64,000 nucleotides of DNA, taken from assembly GCA_037042915.1 (NCBI GenBank), contig CM073194.1, forward strand, positions 372,001 through 436,000. Direction: 5' to 3'. The DNA comes from Auricularia sp. M13. Taxonomy: Eukaryota > Basidiomycota > Agaricomycetes > Auriculariales > Auriculariaceae. This document shows positions 55,677-64,000 of this stretch, piece by piece; the first letter of the stretch is position 1; each line of letters begins with the position of its first letter. Below the pieces are notes generated by a model. That model saw nothing but the letters and a program-made list of their open reading frames with translations. It was not told where the DNA came from and made no database searches. The position numbers and the translations under genes were made by a program.

Positions 55677-56775
55677 ATGAAGTTCCTTGCCGCCCTTTCG
55701 GTCGCCGCCGCCACCGCCGTCGTCGCGCTCCCGACGCTCGAGGACGCGCCGGTCAGCGTGCAGAAGCGCGGGTGCTACGTGCCCGGGCCCAACCAGAGCG
55801 TGATCGACACCGCGTACCGGATCTGCAAGCAGCGCAACCTGAGCGACAAGATGACGCTCGCCGTGTTCGAGACGATGGCCGTCGAGTCCAACTTCAACAA
55901 CCTCGAGTGCGGCGACCAGGACTCGCTCGGCGTCTTCCAGCAGCGCCCGAGCATGAAGGTCTGGGGCACGCGCGAGCAGATCCTCAACGTCGCCCACGCG
56001 ACGAACGCCTTCATCGACGCCGCCGTCAAGTGCAACAACGCCCACCCGGGCTACTCCGCCGGCCAGGTCGCCCAGTGCGCACAGGTCTCCGAGTTCCCCG
56101 ACCGCTACGACCAGCTCGAGGGCCGCGCGCGCGAGCAGCTCACCGCAGCCACCAAGCGCCTCGGCGGCGGCGGCAGCGGCGGCGCCGTCAACGTCGGCAA
56201 GGCCCCCACCCAGTCCTCCGGCTCCAGCTCGTCCTCGTCCTCGAGCTCGGCGTGCAAGACCCACCGCACGGCCAAGAAGGGCGACACGTGCTCCAAGCTC
56301 GCCTCCGCCGGCGGCATCTCGCTCTCCAAGTTCTACTCGCTCAACAGCAGCGTCAACACCAAGTGCACCAACCTCCAGGTCGGCAAGTCCTACTGCATCG
56401 CCGCCGGCGCCGCCTCCACGCCCGCCAAGGCCACCACCAGCACCAAGGCGTCGTCCGGCTCCAACGTTAAGGCCCCCGGCAACCTCGCCAAGGGCACCAC
56501 CACCACCTGCAAGAAGTACTCGACCGTCCAGAGCGGCGCCACCTGCTCCAAGCTCGCGTCCTCCGGCGGCATCTCGCTCAGCAAGTTCTACTCCCTTAAC
56601 AAGGGCGTCAACTCGTGCGTATCGGCCCCATACCCCCTTCACTCTTCCTGTCCCCGTCAGGGGACAAAGCATCCCCTCCTCCGCGTTGAACGACAACCTC
56701 TGACATTGCATCCCCCTCCCAAGCAGCTCGTGCAACAACCTCCAGGTCGGCAAGGCCTACTGCGTCTCCGCATAA
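55677..56775 (+). CDS. Secreted lysozyme-like protein with two LysM domains
   Basis: Exons 55677-56614 and 56727-56775 give 328 aa; the intron is 112 nt, phase 2. The signal peptide is residues 1-18 (MKFLAALSVAAATAVVA), then a short propeptide ending in a Kex2-like KR (30-31). Residues 33-160 resemble lysozyme/transglycosylase-like domains of actinobacterial cell-wall hydrolases: AVFETMAVESNFNNL, with a candidate catalytic Glu, then DQDSLGVFQQRP and WGT-EQI. After a Gly/Ser linker come two LysM modules (193-243 and 278-328). Each has paired Cys, GDTCSKLAS- or GATCSKLAS-type starts, SKFYSLN and NLQVGK-YC. LysM binds chitin or peptidoglycan. A role in attacking bacterial wall or shielding its own chitin is inferred. 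Confidence 0.85.
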
Positions 56776-57650
56776 ACGCGTCCGCCCACCGGCTCCTCCC
56801 CCCGCTGGGCCGCCCACTCATCCGCGCCGCCTCGCTCCCTCGTTGGGCGGCGCACCCCAGTCCATACCCGACTCGTCCCCTCCCGTATCTAGCCCCGTGG
56901 CCGGTCTCAGATCTACACTTTGTTGTCTAGCACTAGCACTTTTCGCGCGTACATAGTCCAGTTTTTTCCCGTGTTCGGTTTCGGCTTGCGCTAGGACGCT
57001 CGATGCTTTCATTCCTTGCTAACTGGTGCTGCGCACGGGTTCCTTCTGGCATGCACCCGGGCTCAGGATGCTTTCGACTTGAGCTTGAGCTCTGGTCCAG
57101 GTGTGGTCCCTCGGGGCAACCGTTGCCACGCGCAGCTCCAGTCATCTTCGGGATCACATCACATGTCCCTGCGCAGACAACAAATGTCGATCTTTCCAGA
57201 TCTTTCCCATCTTGGTTCTTGGATCTTGCGATGCGATGTTGGTCCGCCGGGTTTCGAGCGGATCTGCAGCACAGTCCAGCGCAATCGAGGCCCGTTCGGT
57301 GGCTACTTGATTTTTTTCTCTGAGCGCCATGTGATGGAGGACTTGACTTTGCTTTGCGCTTTGAGAGCGCGGCGGACTTGGAGCTTTGAGCTTTGACTGG
57401 GCTCCGGGGCTGTGAACCTAGTCCTAGTTTCCCTTGTATCCTCTGTTGGAAGATAGTCGCACCACTAGACAGTGAACCGCGCACTGCGCGGATTGAGACA
57501 GCGCCTCGTTTAATTTTCGCCATGCTGATCCTGATCTGACAACTGCATGCTCAGGATCAGGCAAGCTCAATGCGACCGTTTGAAGCTAAGCTTGACAGAA
57601 TATTACTCTATAAAGAGGCGCCGGCGGGTACAACGTCGCATCTTCACTCT
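56776..57650. other. No gene recognised
   Basis: Includes the 3' UTR of the LysM gene. Overlapping frames on both strands lack motifs. Confidence 0.4.
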
Positions 57651-57734
57651 TGCTCAGTTGAGTCTGCACTGAGCGCGTGAGGATTTTATTTTTTTGGGAG
57701 CACTACTTACCTCAAGGCGGAACCACTGGCAGAT

Positions 57735-59015
57735 CTCCCGGGGCCGTCCATGCACCTCACATTCGCATTCCCCGACCCGCTCAACGACACACGACGCCGC
57801 TCTTCTCAACCAAGACGCACGGCACCCGCCGCTGAGCCTTTCCCATGAGGACGCGGGGTTACGGTTGACGCGCGTCAGAATGCGTGCCCGATGCGAGTCC
57901 GGCGAGAAGGAGCGTGGAGGCTTTATGCCGCGAGCGCCGCGGTGAGAACTTGAAGGCTCCTGTGAAGTTCGCGGACCTTCGTCAGCCACGGCGTGCCCTA
58001 ATACGTCTGCCCGCTCCACACTCTCAGCGTCAGCATGCGTCCCTCCACGTTCAAATTGAAGTTCCTTCCGCGTTCGACGCATTTCTCTGGATGTCACGTG
58101 TCCCAAGAATTGCAAGTGGGATATCGTTAGGGATAGGCAGTGAGCAGGACGGATAGGATCCTCAGACCTGACGCATTGTGGTAACAGTAGCTCAGAAACG
58201 ACCGGTGGTTATCGTGCTGATCGTGCTGACTCTCTGATCAGTCTGATAACCCGCCCCACCACAGGCGATGAAAAGTACTGGAGCAGCGGCACGCGCTACT
58301 CAAGTCTTTCTACACTGCTCTCTACACCCGCACTTACTTACTTTACTTATGTACCTTTCATACAGGCCAACTTGTAACCTACTGCATCTGATATTAATTA
58401 CACTTATGTAGTATTAATGTCATGTTTGAGTCTTGAGTTGCCTTCATCAGCGTTGGAGCCGCAGCCCCACGCGCGCTTGTGTGGGGTTGGTCCCTCCCGA
58501 GGGGCCTTCCATTCGCTCATGTTTTAAGCGCGACCGACGGCTGTTAGAACCTGGTCCGTGCGCAGTGTTGCAGTGAGGTATTGCATACGCGTGGGGAACG
58601 TCAATTTCAGTATCCGCAAACGGAGTCACGTGATAACATAGATGTTATGCACCAGGATAAATGGACTGCTCTGAGGGCATTGCGATAGCTCCACATAGGT
58701 ACCGATATGTGCTGATCACTCGCCGCGAGTGGGTTATCACTGGTTATCTGCCATTTTCGGGCTGACGCTTGCTGATCAGCGGTTATGAGAGGCTACAACC
58801 GCCCCGCGTCTGATCAGAGGCTACAACCGCGTCAGCAGGAGTCAGCCCCGATAACCCATTTGCAATTCTTGGGACACGCAGTCGTACAGGCGCAACGACG
58901 ATCGCGGTCTTTCGATGCGTGTACTGCGAGCAATATGGACCGCCAGGCGGCGGACATGCTCGACGTCTCCGCTCTGGTCGTGGCTAAGATGCGGTGCGAG
59001 CGGAAGAGAACTTGA
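57735..59015 (+). pseudogene. DUF6593 pseudogene, split by an inserted element
   Basis: The left part reads LTFAFPDPLNDT (start 57750), then FMPRAPR, RTFVSHGVP and a stop, parallel to the intact gene at 52.7-53.4 kb. The last exon reappears at 58879-59015 (RQAADMLDVS, then VVAKMRCERKRT). The two parts are separated by an inverted-repeat element lying where the parent has its second intron. Several stops and indels are visible. It is opposite in orientation to its parent. Confidence 0.75.
58097..58878. mobile_element. Inverted-repeat element inside the DUF6593 pseudogene
   Basis: The ends CGTGTCCCAAGAATTGCAA are perfect for 19 bp, and the repeat continues to about 30 bp with a few mismatches (G/ATGGGA/TTATCG). 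The interior (782 bp in all) has many GGTTATC/GATAACC and TGATCA motifs near both ends and no coding frame. A target duplication is not clear (at most CG), so the superfamily is unknown. Confidence 0.7.
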
Positions 59016-59190
59016 ATCGGTGGAGATGTTCACTGACAAGCAGTTTAAAATGCTTCTTATTAGCGTTCAACAGACATTGGCATAATCGAGGACACGTATC
59101 TTACTGTACTGCATCAATTGTGTATCCGAGTCATACTGAATTGAACGTAGTCGATGTGGAGCACATTCACCTCGTCAACCAGCCTTCTTT

Positions 59191-61366
59191 TCACACATCC
59201 TCGCATCCCACCTCCGATTCCTTCCGCAGCATATCCACAACTCCCTGCGAGCGCGGCACGATGGCGCACTCGAACGGCACCGGACAGCTGGCGGCGCGGT
59301 CAGTTGGCGGCGCTAGCCCTCACCGGAATCGCCGGGCACACCTGACAAGAGACGTATGAAACTCGCCCGTAATCGCCTTCCCGTTCCCGCTATTATCCGC
59401 GGAGAATGCGAAGCAGCGCAGCATGGTCGCGACGGCGAGGAAGACTGAGGCGTCTGCGAAGTGGCGGCCGGGGCAGATCCTACCCATCACGGCGAGTTTG
59501 ACTGTAAGCAAGGGCACGAGGGATACTGAATGAGGTTCGGCTGACCGTCTGCCGAATCCGAAAAATACGGTGCGCGGGTCCGGCGGGGGCTCGTGCGAGA
59601 GCCAACGCGCCGGGTCGAATTTCTCGGGGTGTGTGTACGTCGCGGGGTCGTGTAGCATCGCCCTGAAATGAAAGTAACCTACTCAGAGCTGGAAGTCCAT
59701 GAGCCGCGGTGACTGACCAGATGTTGGGCACGATGGTCGCGCCGCGCAGGATGTGCATTCCCTCGTATACGTCGTCCTCCTCGACAGCATGCGGCGGCAC
59801 TGCCGGTTCCGATTCATCCTGTATCAGCAAGAGCAGTCCGAGTCGGACGCTGACGCTGAGACGCACCGATCGGCGTGACGGGGTAGTGCCTGTAGGTCTC
59901 CTTGATGATGGCCACGACGTACGGCAGCTTCTCCATATGCGCCAGCGTCGGGAGTCGCACGGTGCCCGTCTCCGACTGGGAGTCAACGCCGCCCAAGACG
60001 GCGTCCAGCTCCGCATGTGCGCGCGCCTGGATGTCTGGGTGCAGCACCATCGAGAGCACCACGGAGAGCATCGTCGAGACCATCGTATCGGCGCCGCCTG
60101 GAGAAACGGGCGCATGATAAAGACGTGAAGCAACGGCATGGGGTAAATCTGCATCGTACCAAGGTATGACACTGCGCTGGCCTCCTTGGCGACGTTTTCG
60201 TCGATCCCCGCGGACAGGAGGTCCGTCACCATGCATTCCTGGGCGATACCCTTTTTCTGTAGGCCAAAAAATGAGGATATTAGGGGGTTGCGGGAGGGCA
60301 GCCCTGCGCACCAGGTCTTCCTGGACGCGCGCGTACGGAACGTCGACCATCGCTTGCGGGTACTGCCGCATCTCGCGCGCGAAACGCGTCCATTTCCCGA
60401 GGAAGGGCACCCAGGGCGGCACAAATCGCACTGAAATTTCGTATCAGCTAGAGATCGTCGCAGAAATAGTCATGATAGTATGAGACAGGACTGAGAACGC
60501 ACAGGGCGGGAAGACGTCGACGAGGTTGCTCCCGGGACGACGACGCCGAGCAGGTCGACCGCGCGCTCTGCGATGGCGACGTACGGGTCGTCCATGGGCG
60601 CGACGTCGATTCCGTAGACGGCCTTCATGATATTGGCCGCGGCGAACCTACGTAAGTTATCAGTGTTGTCAATATTAACACCCGAGCACAACACCCGTTG
60701 CTAATTCGAGCATACCGCCGTATGTGATGCCGAAACTCCTCGGGCGTCTCGAGGAACCCCTTGGCCAGCGCGCGGGCATTCTTCCGCGGCAGACCCTCCA
60801 TGCGCATGGTGGCCGGGGCGGCGAAGCGCTGGTGCACGATGCGGCGGCGCGCGCGCCAGGCGTCGCCGTGCCGCATGTGCGCGGCGTTCCATTCCCAGCC
60901 GGCCCTTCGAGTTCAGGGTCAGAGATCTTAGAAACGCATGCACAGCGACGCGCGCCGAATTGGAAGGGGGCGCACATATCGTTCATATAGAATGGTGGCC
61001 GGTCCGAATAGATGCCGCCTCGCTTGTCGAGCAGTTCGGCTGCGATGCGTGCATCGCTGATGATGACGAGCGTTTGCTGCGCGATGGGGACGTGGAGCTG
61101 GAATATGGGTCCTGTCGCACAAGGAGAGACAACACACATGAGAAGTAGGGAGAGGTTGCACATGCGAAGGTCGTACCATATGTTTTGGCCAGTTCGGCGT
61201 AGACAAGGTGGCTGTCTTTATGCGGAATATCCTGAAGATTTCCGAGCAGGAGACGTCCAGGAGGACCTGGTAGAGATCTAGCTGAGCCTGGAGCGGGACG
61301 AAGCAGTCTCCAGACAATACAGGCAGCTAGTAGGAGTACCGCAAGAAATGAAGTCGTGCTGAGCAT
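59191..61366 (-). CDS. Cytochrome P450, nearly intact, one frame break
   Basis: Eleven exons: 61366-61177, 61111-60976, 60904-60716, 60647-60503, 60430-60312, 60256-60160, 60097-59867, 59799-59718, 59662-59546, 59479-59342 and 59287-59191. The N-terminal anchor is FLAVLLLAACIVW, then a proline hinge (LPGPPGRLLLGN). Also present are C-helix WRARRR, I-helix GGADTMVS, K-helix ExxR as KETYRHYP, FDPARWL, and the heme loop FGFGRRICPGRHFAD with Cys. The C-terminus is VPFECAIVPRS. It resembles fungal microsomal P450s (CYP64/CYP5150-like), an ER monooxygenase of unknown substrate. Exon 4 is one base short for the frame shared by exon 5 (near 60528, where VVVPG should run into NLVDVFPP). So it is either a young pseudogene or a sequence error. 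Confidence 0.8.
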
Positions 61367-61404
61367 TGTGCGAGGATTACGATGGCCAGTGTATCTTTTC
61401 TCGG

Positions 61405-61412
61405 TTTATATA
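61405..61412 (-). promoter_or_regulatory. TATA box of the P450 gene
   Basis: TATATAAA on the minus strand, about 39 bp upstream of the start codon. Confidence 0.5.
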
Positions 61413-62054
61413 GAGGTTGCGGGTGGGACTGTGTGGGGTCATAGTCCTTCTGCCGCCCGGGATGCTCCAAATAGAGGCTTCGCGACCGAAGTCCTGACGC
61501 CCATACTTAGTTCGGGATATCATGACGAAACGAGGCCCAGAAAGAGTCTCGCGTGCTGTTTGATAGGAGACAAGGAGCAAAGGCATTCCATTCAGAGCCA
61601 CAGGTACCATGGCCGCCTCGATCACACCGTGTCACGCTTTTGTATATGCGTGGCGCGCGTTGGAAAGCCAAATGCCGGTGAGCAAGCAGTCGGCTATAGA
61701 CGGTGCTGCCCTCCAGCGTTCATAACGGGCAATGTAAGCAGTTCGATGACCAGCTGCGGAGTGAGCCGAGTCAGACGACTCCGATGCTTGTCAGAGCCCA
61801 CTTTCCGATTTTGCTGGCACCCATTACGCTGCCGACTACTTCAGGTAATACATGCTATCTGGGCATGATGCGGTATACTCGTGCTATATTGGTCGCTGAA
61901 ACACCATCCAGCGTTGACTCAAACTCGTAACTCGTCGCAAAAAAGAACTTACTGCGGACGAAATGGTGTGGAATTATTCCCCCCCACCACACACACACAC
62001 CGTATGCTTCATCACCACTTAACTGTATGTATCACAGGTCCTGGGCCTTCAGGA
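61413..62054. other. No gene recognised
   Basis: Promoter flank of the P450 gene and a CA microsatellite (61986-62001). The right-hand limit is where similarity to the P-Q duplication starts. Confidence 0.45.
61986..62001. repeat. (CA)n microsatellite
   Basis: Short run of CA repeats after a C-rich tract. Confidence 0.75.
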
Positions 62055-62199
62055 TAGCCTAGCCAAGGAACCTAAGCTGCTTCGTGATGGTTCGACGCAC
62101 ATGCAAACGTTTGCACCTCTTCTTGCCATATAATTCTGCAGTATAAGTAACTGACTGCACTTAAGTGTTGGATTTATCGTATCTGCAGCCGAAACGCAC

Positions 62200-63078
62200 A
62201 TGCGCAGCCTTCCTCCACCTCCGCCTCCTCAGTTGGCCGCTTCTGTGGTTTCTCTATCGGTTGATATGCCCTACGCAACCAGAATCGACATCGCTACTCT
62301 GGCCAGCCTGCTAAATTCTTTCCGTAATCTGCGCCACCTGAAGGTCCACGCACGCAGCCTATCCGGCCTCATTGAGCAGCTGGTGCTCAAGCCGCTGACC
62401 AGACTGCGACATGTATATCTTTCTCCACTGGAGCCTGTTTCTTCTGGCGACTTACAAACATTTTTTCCCCTTATGCCCAATGTTCGGCGGGCTATTCAGC
62501 TTCCCTCCTCGGCGGACGTGCTCGACAGTCAGATTGCAACGCCCCTCAGCTTCGATTCCCTGACGCTGCGCCCGTGGAACGCTACATACCTGGCGCTATT
62601 CTTCTCACGTAGATGGATCGCGCGCGAGCTGATTATATTCGTGACATCGTCCATCTGGGAGGTCCTCGAGCGAGTGGACTGGGCGACTCTGGCCCTGCCG
62701 GACACCGACCAACTGCACATTATGCTCCAGGAAGAACGCGCAGATGGGCCTTCTACGATTTTATCTTTGATTCTTGCGTGTCCCACACTGCGCTGTCTCG
62801 AGTTGCGCGCGCCGGCCGAAGTTCTGTCTGCCGTCCTGCCTACGGTGATGTTCCGATGTCACCTGCGCGCTCTAAAATTGCGCTTGCATTTCCGTGCCGT
62901 CAAAGAAGAGCAATTTGCGACTATCTCTCGCATTCTGCACGCCGCATTGACGCGCTCACACACGCTGCGTTCTCTGGAGGTTATAGCCCCCACCGTTGCA
63001 GGGATTCAGATCAACCCGTTCGAAGCCCTCCGTCGACTGTGTTGCGCGCGGCGTATCCAATGCACCATCGCGCAGTGA
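62200..63078 (+). CDS. F-box/LRR-type protein Q' (no F-box visible)
   Basis: An open frame of 292 aa from ATG 62200, starting with a Pro run (PPPPPPQL). It consists of Leu-rich units: TLASLLNSFRNLRHLKVHAR, LTRLRHVYLSPLEP, CPTLRCLELRAP and LRALKLRLHFR. It is the undisrupted relative of Q. The F-box end is missing. A splice acceptor (ATCTGCAG) lies 10-12 bp upstream of the ATG, so an upstream exon is possible. The stop falls at the edge of the inserted fragment, so its last codons differ from those of Q. Confidence 0.55.
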   Translation: MRSLPPPPPPQLAASVVSLSVDMPYATRIDIATLASLLNSFRNLRHLKVHARSLSGLIEQLVLKPLTRLRHVYLSPLEPVSSGDLQTFFPLMPNVRRAIQLPSSADVLDSQIATPLSFDSLTLRPWNATYLALFFSRRWIARELIIFVTSSIWEVLERVDWATLALPDTDQLHIMLQEERADGPSTILSLILACPTLRCLELRAPAEVLSAVLPTVMFRCHLRALKLRLHFRAVKEEQFATISRILHAALTRSHTLRSLEVIAPTVAGIQINPFEALRRLCCARRIQCTIAQ

Positions 63079-63368
63079 TCGGCACTTGCGCAAGCCTTGG
63101 CTATGGTTACGATTCGCCGTGGCCTGGCGACTACAAGCCATGGCAAACGAGCGGGCAGGATGCTGTTCTGGCGCCCTCCACGACCGAGGACTATTCTTGG
63201 CCACCGCCGACGCTTGTTGATCAGGGCGACGCTGCCGTTCTGCCGACGTACACACCGACCGGCGAGCTTCCGAAGCTGCCCATGCCCACTGGCTTGACGG
63301 GCAGCGGGTGGTTCAACCAGCAGGACACAGAGGGCGCATACGTGCCCGTGCAGGGCTCGATCATGTAG
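63079..63368 (+). pseudogene. Captured C-terminal fragment of a GH5-like secreted glucanase
   Basis: One open frame reads ASLGYGYDSPWPGDYKPWQT, then SWPPPTL, LPTYTPTGELPKLP and a stop at 63366-63368. This Pro/Tyr/Trp-rich pattern resembles the C-terminal extension of agaricomycete exo-1,3-glucanases (GH5_9-type). The catalytic domain is absent. The fragment interrupts the duplicated P-Q block exactly where the left copy is continuous, so it was inserted after the duplication. Confidence 0.45.
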
Positions 63369-63389
63369 TCTGCTACAACTTTACATAAT

Positions 63390-64000
63390 ACTATGTGCTC
63401 AGCAAAGTCGGGGCGAAAAGCGTTATGTACAGGATGAGTGATTCACGATGCGCATTTCTTCGTACCAGGTCGAGGTCATGCGATGCGCAGAATGTACAGA
63501 CGTCCCCTGATTCTAGAAAAGCCATGTTGGAGCGGCCGTCGTGTGCTGCAGGCATCGCATGTGAGATCCATGACACAATTCCGTTCACGACATGCATACC
63601 AAGCTGTACACGATGTGCCTTTCCACGCACAAGGAAGCCAATTTGCCAAAGATAGGAGGCCGACACGTCCGGTTACTCGTTGCGGTGACTCTGTGAGTTA
63701 CCCTAATTCTGAGAGACCTAAGCGCAGCGAGGCTAGGGGGCAGGCTGAGCAATAATTTGACAATTGCAGACAGAATTGCAGACAGATGCACATCCTTCTG
63801 CTTGGACCGTCCAACTACAACGCCGCGCGCTAGGTCTATATCAAGTGATAGATGGCGCAGTCGAAAACCAGGGTTGGTGAGTATGGGACGCAATAGGTCG
63901 AAAACATCTTGATCCAATGCCTTGATATCTAGCTGACGCAAAGCGCTGCAGGCCTGTACCACCAACGATGCAAGCTCCGAGATACCTTGCACAGAGTGGC
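63390..64000 (-). pseudogene. F-box/LRR-type fragment P', partial at right edge
   Basis: 63585-63992 encodes ISELASLVVQACSALRQLDI through PGFRLRHLSLDID to LASLCVERHIVYSL, clearly the counterpart of P. Downstream similarity to P continues to about 63400. The same GTATGC...CTGCAG pair as in P follows the conserved end. The gene continues beyond the window. It has a short insertion after GRS relative to P and no start within view, so its status is uncertain. Confidence 0.55.

Larger units (their letters stand above)
62055..64000. repeat. Right copy of the inverted segmental duplication (Q'-P' block)
   Basis: Reverse-oriented counterpart of about 49827-52060. It holds Q' (62200-63078, intact), a foreign insert (about 63075-63361) and P' (63390 to the window edge). 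Confidence 0.8.

Noticed and set aside
55653-56753. Long minus-strand frame antisense to the LysM gene (366 codons)
   Set aside because: Gly/Ala/Val/Leu-rich mirror frame of a very GC-rich coding strand, with no start context or domain.

Overview
The window reads as nuclear DNA of an agaricomycete (mushroom-forming basidiomycete). Host genes are cut by many short introns (about 40-75 nt, GTNNGT...YAG). The families are typical of that group: F-box/LRR-like proteins, DUF6593, a seven-helix membrane protein, a fungal P450, a GH76 mannanase and a LysM protein. Class II, LINE and Ty3-type mobile elements fill much of the rest. No rRNA, tRNA, CRISPR or operon structure was seen.

Layout. 1-914: 3' part of an unrecognised membrane-protein gene. 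About 921-9000: a fossil Ty3/gypsy element on the minus strand, with a small CAC-ended MITE in its pol. 11.4-12.4 kb: first member (A) of an expanded single-pass membrane-protein family. 13.7-16.3 kb: three non-autonomous hAT-like elements, each with an 8-bp target duplication. 16.7-19.8 kb: two conserved minus-strand genes, pncC/CinA-like and a seven-TM protein. 21.3-24.3 kb: a divergent pair, a C2H2 zinc-finger protein and an F-box protein. 24.66-24.96 kb: a perfect 147-bp inverted repeat. 25.1-29.2 kb: three tandem membrane-family members (B, C, D). 29.7-35.5 kb: a tandem duplication of a secreted Ser/Thr-rich gene plus an F-box gene, one copy decayed. 35.9-44.8 kb: members E, F and G, a LINE tail and another F-box gene. 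45.0-46.7 kb: GH76. 48.5-49.1 kb: a small membrane protein followed by a CACTA-like MITE. 49.8-52.0 kb and 62.0-64.0 kb: an inverted segmental duplication of two F-box/LRR-type fragments. 52.7-54.6 kb: a DUF6593 gene and a decayed family member (H). 55.7-56.8 kb: a secreted lysozyme-like plus double-LysM protein. 57.7-59.0 kb: a DUF6593 pseudogene split by an inverted-repeat element. 59.2-61.4 kb: a cytochrome P450.

How the genes may relate. The main theme is an island of eight copies of one membrane-protein family. All share four exons with the same intron phases, a jelly-roll/galactose-binding-like ectodomain, a Ser/Thr stalk and one helix. The members whose tail is readable carry a PPxY motif in the cytosolic tail. 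F-box/LRR-type genes are interspersed. PPxY tails recruit WW-domain (NEDD4/Rsp5-type) ubiquitin ligases in other systems, so a ubiquitin-linked, rapidly evolving surface-recognition repertoire is a reasonable but untested reading. Exon boundaries were read by eye from splice signals, frame continuity and paralogue comparison.
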